Below are positions 59,262-59,480 of a stretch of 59,480 nucleotides of DNA, piece after piece. Source of the DNA: Alphaproteobacteria bacterium (lineage in GTDB: Bacteria; Pseudomonadota; Alphaproteobacteria; RF32; CAG-239); assembly GCA_017939155.1 (NCBI GenBank), contig JAGAZZ010000040.1:1-59480 (forward strand). Direction: 5' to 3'. The notes under the pieces are model-generated. The model did not search any database. It was not told the origin of the DNA and saw nothing but the letters and a program-made list of their open reading frames with translations. Both the position numbers and the translations under genes were made by a program. The stretch's first letter is position 1. Each line of letters starts with the position of its first letter.

Positions 59262-59348
59262 AAAACTGGCGCTTCAAAGCGCCAGGGAGTTCGAAAATCA
59301 CTCAAGTATGACTCTCTTAGCCTTCAATATATAACTAAGAGCTCCCTG
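59262..59348 (-). ncRNA. Candidate structured RNA or attenuator upstream of the XRE gene
   Basis: On the minus strand, CAGGGAG (59348-59342... written as its complement) closes with CTCCCTG (59289-59283), enclosing a perfect CTCTTAG/CTAAGAG stem (59341-59335 and 59320-59314). Directly after, CTGGCGCTT/AAGCGCCAG (59285-59266) with TTTTGTTTT forms a terminator that shares three bases (CTG) with the closing stem, so the two compete. The element could be a small RNA or a transcription-attenuating leader; there is no match to a family I know. Confidence 0.45.
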
Positions 59349-59371
59349 ACTTTCATCAAGGAATTTATGAG

Positions 59372-59398
59372 AAAAAACAATCCGGTGAATTGTTTTTT
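59372..59398. terminator. Symmetric terminator-like hairpin
   Basis: A perfect 10-bp stem AAAAAACAAT/ATTGTTTTTT around CCGGTGA; near-copy of the hairpin at 29651-29677. Confidence 0.6.
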
Positions 59399-59407
59399 CC
59401 ATGAATT

Positions 59408-59465
59408 GTCAGACAATGTTAATTTGCGAGCGCTTGTAAAAGCGTGTTAGCAAATGTTACATTGC
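59408..59465. repeat. Nested inverted repeat at the window end
   Basis: Nested arms CAATGT, TTTGC, CGCTT pair with AAGCG, GCAAA, ACATTG. It is followed by TTGCCCGAAGCGAA, similar to sequence after the hairpin at 29677 and inside repeat copy 1 near 9250. It may be part of a larger repeat cut by the window. Confidence 0.45.
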
Positions 59466-59480
59466 CTTGCCCGAAGCGAA

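Overview
The window is AT-rich bacterial DNA, most likely from an uncultured, host- or gut-associated alphaproteobacterium. The evidence is gene order seen in alphaproteobacterial genomes: nuoL/M/N-like genes followed by birA and rnj; ppiD divergent from tpiA-secG-pyrG; rpsB-tsf; and an alphaproteobacterial-type parE. Nothing in the DNA names the species. A Mpi-type DNA invertase, a family best known from Bacteroides, fits a gut habitat, but that is inference.

Layout. 0-8.7 kb: tRNA-Lys, a small unknown protein, three strongly diverged nuoL/M/N-like membrane proteins, then birA, rnj and an LD-carboxypeptidase in one rightward operon. 8.8-16 kb: an accessory block on the minus strand with small membrane proteins, a truncated glycosyltransferase relic, an acyltransferase, two exported GT-B-like proteins and an MFS transporter, bracketed by two copies of a palindrome-ended repeat. 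16-24.9 kb: DUF1847, GT92, ABC-F, two related membrane proteins, two DsbA-like oxidoreductases and a DUF47-Pit phosphate pair. 25-30.2 kb: a frame-disrupted helical-repeat/GNAT gene, an AAA/DUF4143 ATPase and a dense cluster of repeats carrying pieces of the 3' end of the adjacent tRNA-Pro. 30.3-45.7 kb: mostly housekeeping (nfo, tig, tRNA-Leu, fmt, ppiD, tpiA, secG, pyrG, corC-like, ogt, nadE, nadM). 46-53 kb: a nucleotidyltransferase/metallo-hydrolase pair, a BOF protein, a MscS channel, a LEA-like repeat protein, a serine invertase and a lipoprotein hydrolase. 53-59.5 kb: sirtuin, tsf, rpsB, an unknown protein, parE and a small XRE-type regulator behind a structured leader.

Functional groups. 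nadM and nadE form an NAD-synthesis operon with ogt. Its leader can fold so that a hairpin buries the nadM ribosome binding site, while a competing pairing would release it; this is the best candidate for an undescribed regulatory RNA here. A second possible attenuator precedes the XRE gene. A set of accessory genes lacks Shine-Dalgarno sequences and instead has strong TTGACA promoters with very AT-rich leaders, four of which share an ATGTCTAA-like motif about 27 bases before the start codon. The nuoL/M/N trio has kept its syntenic place but lost most residues needed for proton pumping.
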